Below, piece after piece: positions 12,254 to 21,448 of a DNA stretch of 64,000 bases (the first letter of the stretch is position 1; every line of letters begins with the position of its first letter). This DNA comes from Daphnia pulex (lineage: Eukaryota; Arthropoda; Branchiopoda; Diplostraca; Daphniidae): NCBI RefSeq assembly GCF_021134715.1, contig NC_060028.1, positions 10,329,482-10,393,481 of the forward strand. Reading direction: 5' to 3'. Under the pieces are notes generated by a model. That model did not search any database, was not told where the DNA came from, and saw nothing but the letters and a program-made list of their open reading frames with translations. The translations under genes and the position numbers were made by a program.

Positions 12254-13473
12254 TCAGCAGTTTTCTTGTTTAACTATTTTCAGTTTTGTCTGGTCGATAT
12301 TGTTCGCTGTAAATACAGCTAATGCTGTATCGATTATGTTGTTTGATGGGATTTGATCGCGAGTTAGCAGCCATGCTAAACCTGAGTAGAGTAGTAGTTT
12401 AATAATTTATTTCTGAGACATTTTGTTGACAGCGTCATAATAACATACTTGTAGTGCCGAATGCGAAGGGCCAACAGCTATAGATAACAGCGTAAGAAGT
12501 GTAGTCAGTGTTCAAAACCCTTTAAATAGTAAATTTATAAAAATAATTTACTATTTGAAAACCATTGAAGCAAGAAAATTAATGTTGTATACATACAAAT
12601 AATTTTCAGCACCAGCCATCCCTTGATAAAAAATAAAAATATTCGTTGTAGAGAAAATAACATCTCAATTTTGAAAACCAATGGTTGCAACTTACAAGCA
12701 TTTTCGAAAAATGACACTGTGAGTGTACCGTCCGATATTTTGAGACCTTTTCCGATGAGAGTTTTTGTAGAACTGAAATTTATCGACAAAAAAAATTATT
12801 CTCTTCTATTTGAAATGAATGAATTCAAATTTACCCGGATTTTTTCCCTTGAATTTTTATGGTCAGTACATTTCCTGTATTGTTGTATTCAGTCGTTACA
12901 CAATCCATGCCAGCTTGGGCAACAGAATAGTAGTTTCGGTTGTTATACCATAATCCGGAAAACTTTGATTTGTTGGCAAGATTCACAAAATTAAAAATTC
13001 TGAATTAGACTTCAAATTGTTAGAACAAGAGGCTGACTAAAATGTACGTTACCGCAAGCTATAATCTAGTTATCGTCAATTGATATTCAAAAAATTAATA
13101 TCGATCAATATGTAATTTTTTGTTTTGTTTTTGCAATTGCCAGAAACAATTCTCTTGTCTCCGTAACCATAGCGATTAACGACAGTAGTGATTTTTGAAA
13201 AAATTGCATTTTGAAATGTAACTACGTTATAGCCAGCTCGAAAGTTTTTTGTTTGATTTTTTTTTTTTTTTCTCTAGTGTAAGATTCACAAACAAAAGTT
13301 ATAGCTATTGCTGGGAAATGGTCAATCGAACTTACTTTATCTAGATCGAAGCCTGACATGATAGTTGGGAATGGGCAAGAACCCAACTTAATCACTTGGG
13401 TGTGTATCATTTTATTAAAGAATGCAAAAACAAATAATAAATTAAACAAAAGTTTGAAACAGTTTGACGGCAT
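12254..13473 (-). CDS. Apolipoprotein-D-like lipocalin 3 (secreted)
   Basis: Exons 13336-13473, 12835-12962, 12696-12772, 12597-12621, 12449-12519 and 12254-12381 give one 188-aa frame. The signal peptide leads to QVIKLGSCPF. Motif 1 is diverged: FSGLWYNNRNYYSVAQ instead of YLGxWY. Then follow MDCVTTEY, motif 2 LVLNTDYTSYAVIYSC (tyrosine replaces the usual tryptophan), motif 3 AWLLTRDQ and the last codon cysteine (KQENC). Exon 3 is the shortest of the family (77 nt), so the barrel strand it codes is shortened. It carries the same extra intron as lipocalin 2 (12520-12596). An AATAAA lies about 205 nt past the stop at 12045-12050 (-). Probably functional, given intact splice sites and frame. 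Confidence 0.86.
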
Positions 13474-13589
13474 TGTTTAATGAATAACATAGAACTGGGT
13501 TTCGTCAGTGTTCACGTGCGACTGGTCCCCGAGTGATGGTCATTTTACCGTTATGTTTCCAGGGCGGCAAGGAGCGGAAAATGGTGTCA

Positions 13590-13601
13590 AACTACCGTTA
13601 A
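13590..13601 (-). promoter_or_regulatory. Shared lipocalin upstream element, copy for lipocalin 3
   Basis: AACTACCGTTAA (+ strand reading), one mismatch to the consensus, 117 bp upstream of the start codon. A CCAGTCGCAC initiator-like motif lies near 13517-13526. Confidence 0.45.
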
Positions 13602-13934
13602 TCAGTAACATCTTCCATAACAATGGTACAGTCCGTCAGTCACAAGACAGATATGGTTACAAAAATTAATGTGTAATGCATGATACACTTTTTTCTAAAA
13701 ATGGACGAAGAATGCGATAATATCGTATTTCACATTTAAATCATTTTCACTTTTATACGTACTCTACGTCTAAACAAGAAACCGTGAACAGAAAACTTAA
13801 AGTTGCACAATTTTTTATTGGTCACGAAACCGATGAGCCTTTATCGCCCAAGCTCTAATTTTTGACTGATTCCCAATTTTCCGATATCCTTAATCCCATG
13901 AAGAGTTTCCCAATTGCGTCTTGTAGCTCCGCTG

Positions 13935-14893
13935 TCAGCAATTGTGTTGATTCGTCAACCTCAGTTTGCTCTGATCGATTCCATTTTTCTTGAGCACATC
14001 TAACGCAGCCTCGATGGTGGCGTTCGTTGGATGTTGTTCGCGTGTCAACACCCACGCAATTCCTGTAATGAGTTTAGATGTTGACGTTTTCTTTTTTAAC
14101 TTTTTCTATGGGGCGGAATTAATTAGTTTTTTTTACTTGTATTGATTGGTTCAATTCCGAAATGCATGCAGCTCCACACAACAGAGTAAGAAGTGTAGTC
14201 GGTGCCAAGTATCCAATAATTAGCGCTTCCCTGGGCAGCTTAATAGGACAATTCATTGCATATTCATTATGAAATTCTGCATCCATCAGTACTTACGATC
14301 ACCGGAAAATACCACGTTAAGCTTTCCGTTCGGAGGTTCGACATGACGAACTGTCCCAGTTGTAGTTGATCTCATTCTAGTGCTGATAGTTGCAAAGAAA
14401 ACACAGTATTGATTATTCGGTACTTGATTCAGGAGTATGCAATGTTTTACATTCTTTTTATTCCGATATTTTTCACGGTTACTTTTGGCCCGTTCCTCAC
14501 ATATTCGGCGGTCACACATTCCAGACCAGACATGAATAAAGAAAAATAGCTGCGGTTGCTGTACCATTTACCTAAGTACTTGGAAATTTGGGGCGTTCAG
14601 AAAAGAAATGACTAAATTTTTTTAATTACTGTGCCAAAGAATGAAGGTTTGAATTGAAAATTTAAAGGGAAGTGACAAGGGTTATAAGGTAGACGATCTG
14701 CGATTGTACTTGTGGGGAGCTTGGTGGAGAACATTTCTTGTCAATGAAATAATACCTGATCCATTTTAAATTCTGAAACGACGTTGAGGTTCGGGCAGGA
14801 GCCTAATGCAAACACTTGGGCATGTACCACTGTCCGATGACATTCTAGTAACGCCGTCAAGAAACAAAACCACCATTTCGAACAGATAAACAT
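13935..14893 (-). CDS. Apolipoprotein-D-like lipocalin 4 (secreted)
   Basis: Exons 14756-14893, 14451-14578, 14297-14382, 14137-14238 and 13935-14062 give one 193-aa frame. The signal peptide ends before QVFALGSC. Motif 1 is YLGKWYSNRSYFSLF with LECVTAEY. Motif 2 is WILGTDYTSYSVVWSC, motif 3 is AWVLTREQ, and the terminal cysteine (QHNC) is the last codon. Exon 4 is uninterrupted where lipocalins 2 and 3 have an intron. A downstream ATG-rich reading of the same start region exists, but only this start gives a signal peptide in phase with exon 2. An AATAAA on the minus strand at 13814-13819 is 115 nt past the stop. Confidence 0.88.
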
Positions 14894-15608
14894 TGCTGAG
14901 ATTGAGAAAGAGATAGAAACTGGGCTTCTCTACTAGTCCCGTGAGTCCAATAGACTGGCCCTTGAAAATCATTTTCTTATGTACGTCTACATTCTACAAT
15001 ACTTTGATTTTGGTAACATCGTAAAAACAACAAAAAACTAATACAGTAGGTATTCAGGTTTTCGTAGACCGGATTAAAAGAAAACAGAAAATTCAATTCA
15101 AAGTCGAACAACCGTTAAGCAACCATAGGTGGTCTGTGTCAAACTCAGCGTGCACATTAATTTCTGTCTTTGCGCGTACCCCCACATTTGACCCCAACAA
15201 CCCCGTCATCGTTTCCTAGCCTAACAAGCTGCAAACAAAGTTAATTAAGTGACATAGTTTGTAAGTCCATGCATCCTTCGAGACTCTAGTTGCAAAGCGG
15301 GTACTTCCTCGCAAGCGTTCTACAATTTAAAACATTGTAGTTGAAGGAGTAAATTGCTCTTTATGCAGTAAACAATTTTTATGTGTTGTTTATTTTTCGC
15401 TGTATAATAATAGAGCATTGTGTTCCTCCCGAAACTTTTAAATATGGAATTATCAAGTTGGGGGGCTCTTTAGGTCGCTGTAGGTTCGTGTTCCTTTGTT
15501 ATCATTTATCAGCGTGTCCCGCAGAGTTTTTTTGGTTTTTGTAATTAAGTTACCCAAAGAATTTGCTCAGCTTTGTCCTACTAAGATGGATAGCTTCCTT
15601 GCTCCCAG
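14894..15608. other. Spacer between lipocalins 4 and 5
   Basis: It holds the lipocalin 4 upstream region, including its element at 15107-15118, and the lipocalin 5 3' UTR with an AATAAA on the minus strand at 15389-15394. No coding signal. Confidence 0.5.
15107..15118 (-). promoter_or_regulatory. Shared lipocalin upstream element, copy for lipocalin 4
   Basis: AACAACCGTTAA (+ strand reading), 214 bp upstream of the start codon, followed about 13 bp later by TGGTCT. A TGGTCC follows at similar spacing in the lipocalin 5 and relic A copies. Confidence 0.5.
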
Positions 15609-16854
15609 CTAACGTCTTGTGCAATTATCTTGATTCGTTAACCTCAAACTACTGCCATCGATGCCATTCCGCTTAAGTGCAGCGTACGCTTTATCGATTG
15701 TCGATATTGATGGGTGTTGTTCTCGAGTCAGTACCCACAATATGCCTGAAAAGTGTAGAAATGTTTGATCGTTTTTAATGCAAGCCATTTAGATTTAGAT
15801 GGCAAATTGTTACGTGAGCTGATCGGTCCGAGATCAAAACAATTCCACACAACAGCGTAGGTTGTATAGTCGGTGGCCAGTACAAAATAATTTGGAATGT
15901 CCGTTTCAGCTTCATGAAAATAAAAAAAAGAACAAATTTAGATTTTTTGGCGAGAATTGACTGTTAGGTATGGCTGATTTCAATTTTGTAAATCTGCCAG
16001 AAACCACCTACAAAGTCTGCCGGTAAATGAAACGCTGAGTTTGCCGGGTTCAATCAGACGAGCTTTTCCGTTCGCAGTTCTTCTCCTTCTAGTACTGAAA
16101 TCGAGTGAAATTTATTGGTTGACTTATACTTCAGCCAATGATTATCATTATTTTTTAAATGTTTACACTTGTTGTATTCCTTCGTTTTTCACAACGATTT
16201 CGGTTCCATTCAGTGTGTATTCAGCTGTAACACAATCCAGCCCCGATTGGAATATTGCAAAGTAGTTGCGGTTCCCGTACCATTTCCCCAAATACTATGA
16301 TGAGTTTGACGTCCACATAAATTTAAATCAAATTAGAGTTTTTTATTTAGTCGTTGTCTGGCGAAAATCGCTGCCACTTTTTTTTTTCCTTTGATTTATT
16401 CATAATGAATGAACAATTTAACTGTGGTTTAAATTAAGTTCTGTTGATGGACGACTTAATCAGAAAATAATTGATTCTCGTGAAAGTACTTTTACATTGT
16501 TTCAGTATATGGGTTCAAGAGATCAAGTCCGTCCAGTCACGTTTCCCGGAAGGGGCGGTAACACTCCGTCTAGAGTAAACCCTAACCTATCAGCATCAGT
16601 AGACGCCTTTGTGCAGTATAACTATCCCACTTACACTGGCCATCTTGCCCCATTACAAGTGTTCAAGTAAGTGTGGAGCCTATAACTAAGTTTTAAGCGA
16701 AACTTGGGTCGGAACTTACTTGATCGACTTCAAAGTCGGAGACGACACTGACATTTGGACAAGAACTTAGCGCGATCACTTGGGCATGTACTATTGTTCT
16801 AAAGCACCCCGCCACCACTAACAAAGTGAACCAACATTTTGAATAGCTTAGCAT
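15609..16854 (-). CDS. Apolipoprotein-D-like lipocalin 5 (secreted)
   Basis: Exons 16720-16854, 16167-16294, 16012-16094, 15814-15909 and 15609-15745 give one 192-aa frame. I chose the ATG at 16854 because it aligns with the other members (MLSYSK...). An in-frame ATG 39 nt upstream (16893) would only lengthen the signal peptide. Motif 1 is YLGKWYGNRNYFAIFQ with LDCVTAEY. Motif 2 is VLATDYTTYAVVWNC (asparagine replaces serine), and motif 3 is LWVLTREQ. The tail is DNCTRR, three residues longer than usual. The 425-bp first intron contains an unrelated 53-codon open frame on the opposite strand (16509-16670). Confidence 0.87.
16509..16670 (+). other. Orphan 53-codon open frame inside lipocalin 5 intron 1, opposite strand
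   Basis: ATG at 16509, TAA at 16668-16670. The product is proline-, glycine- and tyrosine-containing (starts MGSRDQVRPVTFPGRGG, ends PTYTGHLAPLQVFK). The frame stays open upstream of the ATG. A TTTCAG acceptor-like site precedes it at 16500-16505 and AA|GTAAGT ends it at 16666/16667, so it could be an internal exon of 161 nt or a relic of one. Base composition is richer in G+C than the flanking intron. I recognise no family. Confidence 0.35.
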
Positions 16855-17125
16855 TCTCAGGAGAGTAAGACGGATAGAACTCAGCGTAGTCACTGTAACT
16901 ACCAGACTGATCCTTTTGCCTTATTTTTTTTATTAGTACATCTATCCAGACCAGTTTTTTTCTCAATACATCCGTTATACCTCCCGTTCGTCAAAGAAAT
17001 GTTGATTATGCAGCATTTCCAAGAGTGTTTCAATAGGAAGATAAAAATTGACCTCATAGTGTATAGCTCTCCCAAACCGATTTTGTGGTGAAAAGTGAAA
17101 ATGAGGTACGCAGTGGAGTGAGTCG

Positions 17126-17137
17126 AACAGCCGTTAA
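17126..17137 (-). promoter_or_regulatory. Shared lipocalin upstream element, copy for lipocalin 5
   Basis: AACAGCCGTTAA (+ strand reading), one mismatch, 272 bp upstream of the start codon and followed by TGGTCC about 11 bp later. Confidence 0.45.
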
Positions 17138-17314
17138 GCGAAGATGTATGGTCCAAAATCTTGTTTTCTGCAACCAGAATGGAATACGATTTTTCTTTTT
17201 CTTTTTGTTGCCTATGTTGCTTAAATTTGCTATTGATATTGTTAGCATTTTTTTGCTGCGTACGACATCTTAGTGATCAGTGATCACACTATCGATTAAA
17301 TGTATCTATGCGTT

Positions 17315-17425
17315 CGTGATCGGGGGGAGGGACTAAGTGCAAACACCTTAGCGTGTACCATTTTTCAAAACTTTCTACTGTAATCTATATAAATAAATAC
17401 GCATTTTGGATAGAATTACGTACAT
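17315..17425 (-). pseudogene. Lipocalin exon-1 relic A
   Basis: The minus strand reads MVHAKVFALSP, matching the end of the lipocalin signal peptide (VHAQVFALGSCP). It is preceded by a sequence aligning with the MLSYSK start region of lipocalin 5, where the initiator ATG is no longer present. The first conserved cysteine is lost. Its own upstream element survives at 17572-17583 (AACAACCGTAAA). No downstream exons are found. Confidence 0.6.
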
Positions 17426-17571
17426 TGTGTTTAAATGAGGATCGAACATTTGCTTATCCACTAGTCCCTTATGCAACTGCACTTGAAACCCTTGTTCGTT
17501 TACATTCGTGTAACGAAATTATTCAGATGTTTTGTACACACAGAGATGGGAGAGAAAAAAAATGTGTCGTA

Positions 17572-17583
17572 AACAACCGTAAA
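17572..17583 (-). promoter_or_regulatory. Shared lipocalin upstream element, copy of relic A
   Basis: AACAACCGTAAA (+ strand reading), one mismatch to the consensus, followed by TGGTCC about 14 bp later. It sits upstream of a dead exon 1, which suggests the promoter was duplicated together with the exon. Confidence 0.4.
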
Positions 17584-18189
17584 ACAACGCATTCGTGGTC
17601 CACCTACTGTTTTTTCTGTGCTAGCGAATGTATATACTCAATATTTTACGTCAACACATCCAAAAGAGACATATTGTCGTATGCATTTCTAATGCCTCGC
17701 CCTCCAACCACCCTTCAGTTATAATAAAACAGCGCAAAGGTCGATTTATGCGGTAAAAGAATCAAAAGATTTGTATATGTTTCTCCCTGCTGGAGAAACT
17801 GGTTACTTCCGCCCTACTGCGTCAGTGCACTCACTAACTCGGGAAAAATGCTGTTAGCAACTAGTACGATATCCTCCTTACCATTAGGCAAACATTGTTA
17901 TCGCTGTGACGTCTGCGTCATGTACCAGTGCATTATATCAAAAGTTTACAAATGTTTAACGAGAGCGAAATTGCTCATAATTGAAGCCACATGATTTCTT
18001 TTCAACGACAAATTTGATCATCCCAAAATAGATCGTGAAACAAGGGTCTCTTTTAACAGAATATCATTTTCCGGATTTTACTCGACAATGTAACTTAACG
18101 AGGACTAATGGACATGATTTTTATTTGTCAATGCGATGCTGACGAGATGCAGTTATTTAATCGTCTCTTATTGCGCCGATATTAAATTT

Positions 18190-18330
18190 AAATTTGAAGT
18201 AGGAGAAGATGCTAATGTTTGGACAGGGATCCAGCGCGCTCGCAGCCCAAGGATATGTCAAGCGTTGTTTAAAGCTTTTAGCGAAACTAATATGGAAAAC
18301 GAACAACATTTTGAATAGCCTAGACTCTCA
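18190..18330 (-). pseudogene. Lipocalin exon-1 relic B
   Basis: The minus strand contains LGYSKCCSF followed, in another frame, by ALDPCPNISIFSYFK, which matches the MLSYSK start and ALGSCPNVxVVSxF end of the family's first exon. The position of the initiator ATG reads AGT, and an internal stop and frameshift separate the halves. A TCAGTCGTAC initiator-like motif remains near 18379-18388. An eroded upstream element may lie near 18508. Confidence 0.65.
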
Positions 18331-19062
18331 AGAAGCAAAAGGGATACTGTGTTCTGAATTTGCATCTTCTGTGTTCTCGTACGACTGACCTTTTAGTCTT
18401 CTTTGTTCGAGTCATTAATAGACACTACTGTGTGATGATTGATTGATTGCAGTTCAGTAGGACCGCAAGAACGAGACGTATTGTGCCTGTTTAAAAACAA
18501 ACTTTAAACAACAATACGTAGCGTACTTCGTGGCTTTCTATCCAATATATGAAATATTTACTTAGAGCAGGGTTCCGCGAGAGTGGATGTCTAACAAAAA
18601 ACTCGGCTAACAAGAAGTCATCCAACTTGGTTCTTTATGCTGCAAACTGCCTATGCCAAGTTTAGTTAGCATATTAAGTTTTCAAATGCGTATCCCTTGG
18701 GTTTGGATTTCACTCAAACAGTTTACTCGTTGGGCTGTGTTAAAAGTACTGTCTCTTTCGCATGAAAAGCTTTTCTTGGGTAATAGCCAATGCGGTTTAT
18801 CCAAGCATCCTTCTTGTCAAATAATCTAGCTGTACTTATAGATTATACGACCGGCTGATGTTTGTGAAGAGATGGTACACAAATTATGTGTAGTAACTGA
18901 TTTCGACTTTATTTTATTTTATTTTTACAAAAGCAAATCGAATTTTTTAAGATTATGCACTATACCTAAATAAGTCATGTTTAAATAAGAAACGAATAAA
19001 TTAGAAAACCAAGGCGCTAAGTTTTGATTGTTGAAGTTGGGAACGAAATTTGCTATGGTTTA

Positions 19063-20359
19063 TCAGCAATTATTTTGAGTCGTTGTCTTCAGTGGATTCT
19101 GGCTGATGCCATTCGCTGCCAAAACGGCTAGCGCCGTGTTGATTGTGTCCGTTGAAGGGAACTGATCACGGGTCAGAATCCACGCAATTTCTGCGAAGAA
19201 ATAAAAGGGATATGTTGAAATATTGCCTAAGGGGATGGCCTTAAACCTAGTCTTTCTTTGCTTACGTGAGTTGAAAAATGCTCTGTTGGTACAGCTCCAT
19301 ACTACGGCATAGGAAGTGTAGTCGGTGCCCAAAACCCAGTAAGGTGCGTCAGCCGGAGCAACTGTTTGAGAAGACGTTATTGGATTACAATCTCAAAAAG
19401 AAATTTCTGAGACTGAAAACATTTAATCTTACAAGGAATGCTAGCAAATGTTACTCCGAGTTTGCCATTTGGAGCTTCTAGTTGACGAGCTGTTCCAGTT
19501 ACGATTGATTTAGTTCGAAGACTGCAGCATTTTTTCAGAAAAAATTGCATTATTACGTAACACTGTTATGTAACGTACAAAATAACTTACATTTTTTTGG
19601 TTCCTTCGTTTTTTACTGTTACTCCCGTATCGCTCTTGGTATATTCGGCCGTTATGCAATCTAGGCCAATCTGAAAGATGGCAAAGTAACTGCGGTTTTC
19701 GTACCACTTGCCCGTGTACTTTGGGTTGACCGCAGGTCCAAAGGAATAAAGTCGAGTTTGGCATCAAGTTAAAGAAAATGTAAAAGAACCATTGCCACAA
19801 ATTAGATGAACATGTATTTTACTGTGGGTTTCTCTCTTATTAAGAAGCCGTTTTACTCTCATCTAATTTGATTGCTGACGCCGGTGTTAAATAATCTAAT
19901 CTTTAAAATTGTATGATGATGATAAATAAGTTGGACTGCGTCGCTTGAAAGCAACAGCACCGTCTTTTCCTATTTTACGGCAGCAATATAGGGAAATGCT
20001 TATTTCTAGTTTTATAGAACATTGTAAAAATGAGCAACATTTTATGTTTATATGATGCCAAGCCGATGGTGTTACGTAACCCGCCATCGCCATCGCACTG
20101 GCTTGACTGGCCAAATCCTTGATTCTTAATGCCACTAAAAATTGTATTTTACTTCGTACTTTGGGGAGCTTTCATTTCAAATGAATTACGACTCTCAAAA
20201 GGGTCGAATAGAACTTACTTTATCGACATCAAAGTTGGATACGACGTTGACGCCTGGACAAGAGCCCAGTGAGTAGACTTGGGCATCTACCACCGTTCGA
20301 TAGCTGCATCCTAGTAGCGCAATCAATAAACAAAGCCACAATTTTGAATAGCTTAGCAT
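19063..20359 (-). CDS. Apolipoprotein-D-like lipocalin 6 (secreted)
   Basis: Exons 20219-20359, 19591-19718, 19433-19521, 19266-19361 and 19063-19190 give one 193-aa frame. The signal peptide ends before QVYSLGSC. Motif 1 is YTGKWYENRSYFAIFQ with LDCITAEY. Motif 2 is WVLGTDYTSYAVVWSC, motif 3 is AWILTRDQ, and the terminal cysteine is in QNNC. Exon 1 is three nt longer than in the other members and exon 3 is 89 nt. All four disulphide cysteines are present. It is the 5'-most (upstream) member of the array on its strand. The product is a secreted lipocalin of unknown ligand. Confidence 0.89.
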
Positions 20360-21448
20360 TCTCTTGGGAGGGAAGGAATAAACTTTGCTTCTACTCTGTT
20401 TGCGTGTGTGCCTGGCACTGGCATGCCGTTCCTATGTGGGTTTTTTTCCCTGGGAAAAAACAAACAAACAGAGTAAAAGCTATTCAGGTGTTTTATTATA
20501 GTCTGAACGGAGAGACCCCAACAGATAAGAAGGTCAGAGTCAGGAAAGAACCGTTAGACGCTGTATCCTATGGAAGGGTTTTTTTTTTTCAGACAGCAGC
20601 TGACCGGTCATGCATTCTTTTTACCTTTTCCCGAATAAGAGATGCCGTGAAAATCCAAAAAGACGGAAGCGCTGCCGCTCGTCTCCGTCGACTGATTGAT
20701 AATACCCCCAACGCTTTTTAATTTGCATATTCGTAGATCTGTTGTGCTCGATTCAATTTTCCCCTCTGTATTTGTGAGTTTTTTCTTTTCTAGAGCTTTT
20801 TCTATTCGTTGAAATGGAGCTGGGAGACGCAATGTTCATGTATAGAAAATCGTTTATTATATAGTATGACATCCAATATTTCGGAGATACGTAAAAGGTT
20901 TGAAGGAAAAAAGGGGAGGGGAGGAAAAGCCGGGGAGGTGAGGGTAACAAAGAATTTCCACAATCACACACACATGTAGATGATATTACACACTCCATAT
21001 AATGGTATAGATATTTGATAATTGATGTCATCTTGATGAGAATGTCGACTGTTTGCCTTTTTGAGTTGGCGCTCTCATGGATTACAGAACACCGTGACAA
21101 CTTGAGGAGGAATTTGGCCATTCTCTTGGCGGAGGGCACAATTAACCCCACAACAGCTTAATTACATCTATCAATGCGAGTCTCAAAAAAGATGAAACTG
21201 TGAGTGAGTGCCATTTTTGTCCAGTGAAAAACAAAAAAAAAACAGTGTGATTTAAAACAAAAATATTTAATAACAATAATAAGTAAACACAGAGCCGGAA
21301 GATGTTTGTCCGTTTGTTAACACGATGGCAGGGTATTTGTTAATGGATGAGCTCCAGCGAATTTATATATATTTTGTTTTGTTTTTCCGCTCGCGATGTT
21401 CTTCATTCCTTTCCACTATATCTTCTTTGCTAATTGAGATTCTCCATT
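20360..21448. other. Spacer between lipocalin 6 and the EB-protein 3' end
   Basis: It holds the lipocalin 6 upstream region (element at 20546-20557) and the likely 3' UTR of the next minus-strand gene, with AATAAA (-) at 20853-20858. Open frames here (20269-20721 +, 20753-21151 -) are low-complexity and carry no motif. Confidence 0.45.
20546..20557 (-). promoter_or_regulatory. Shared lipocalin upstream element, copy for lipocalin 6
   Basis: AAGAACCGTTAG (+ strand reading), two mismatches to AACAACCGTTAA but with the AACCGTTA core intact, 187 bp upstream of the start codon. Confidence 0.4.

Larger units (their letters stand above)
16855..19062. other. Long spacer between lipocalins 5 and 6, with two exon-1 relics
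   Basis: It contains the lipocalin 5 upstream region (TCAGTC initiator-like motif near 16908, element at 17126-17137) and the two relics at about 17315-17425 and 18190-18330. An AATAAA-rich run on the minus strand near 18908-18926 fits the lipocalin 6 3' end. I found no recognisable exons 2-5 belonging to the relics. Confidence 0.5.

Noticed and set aside
20269-20721. 150-codon open frame on +
   Set aside because: It overlaps lipocalin 6 exon 1 on the opposite strand and its upstream region. Composition is ordinary non-coding and no motif is present.
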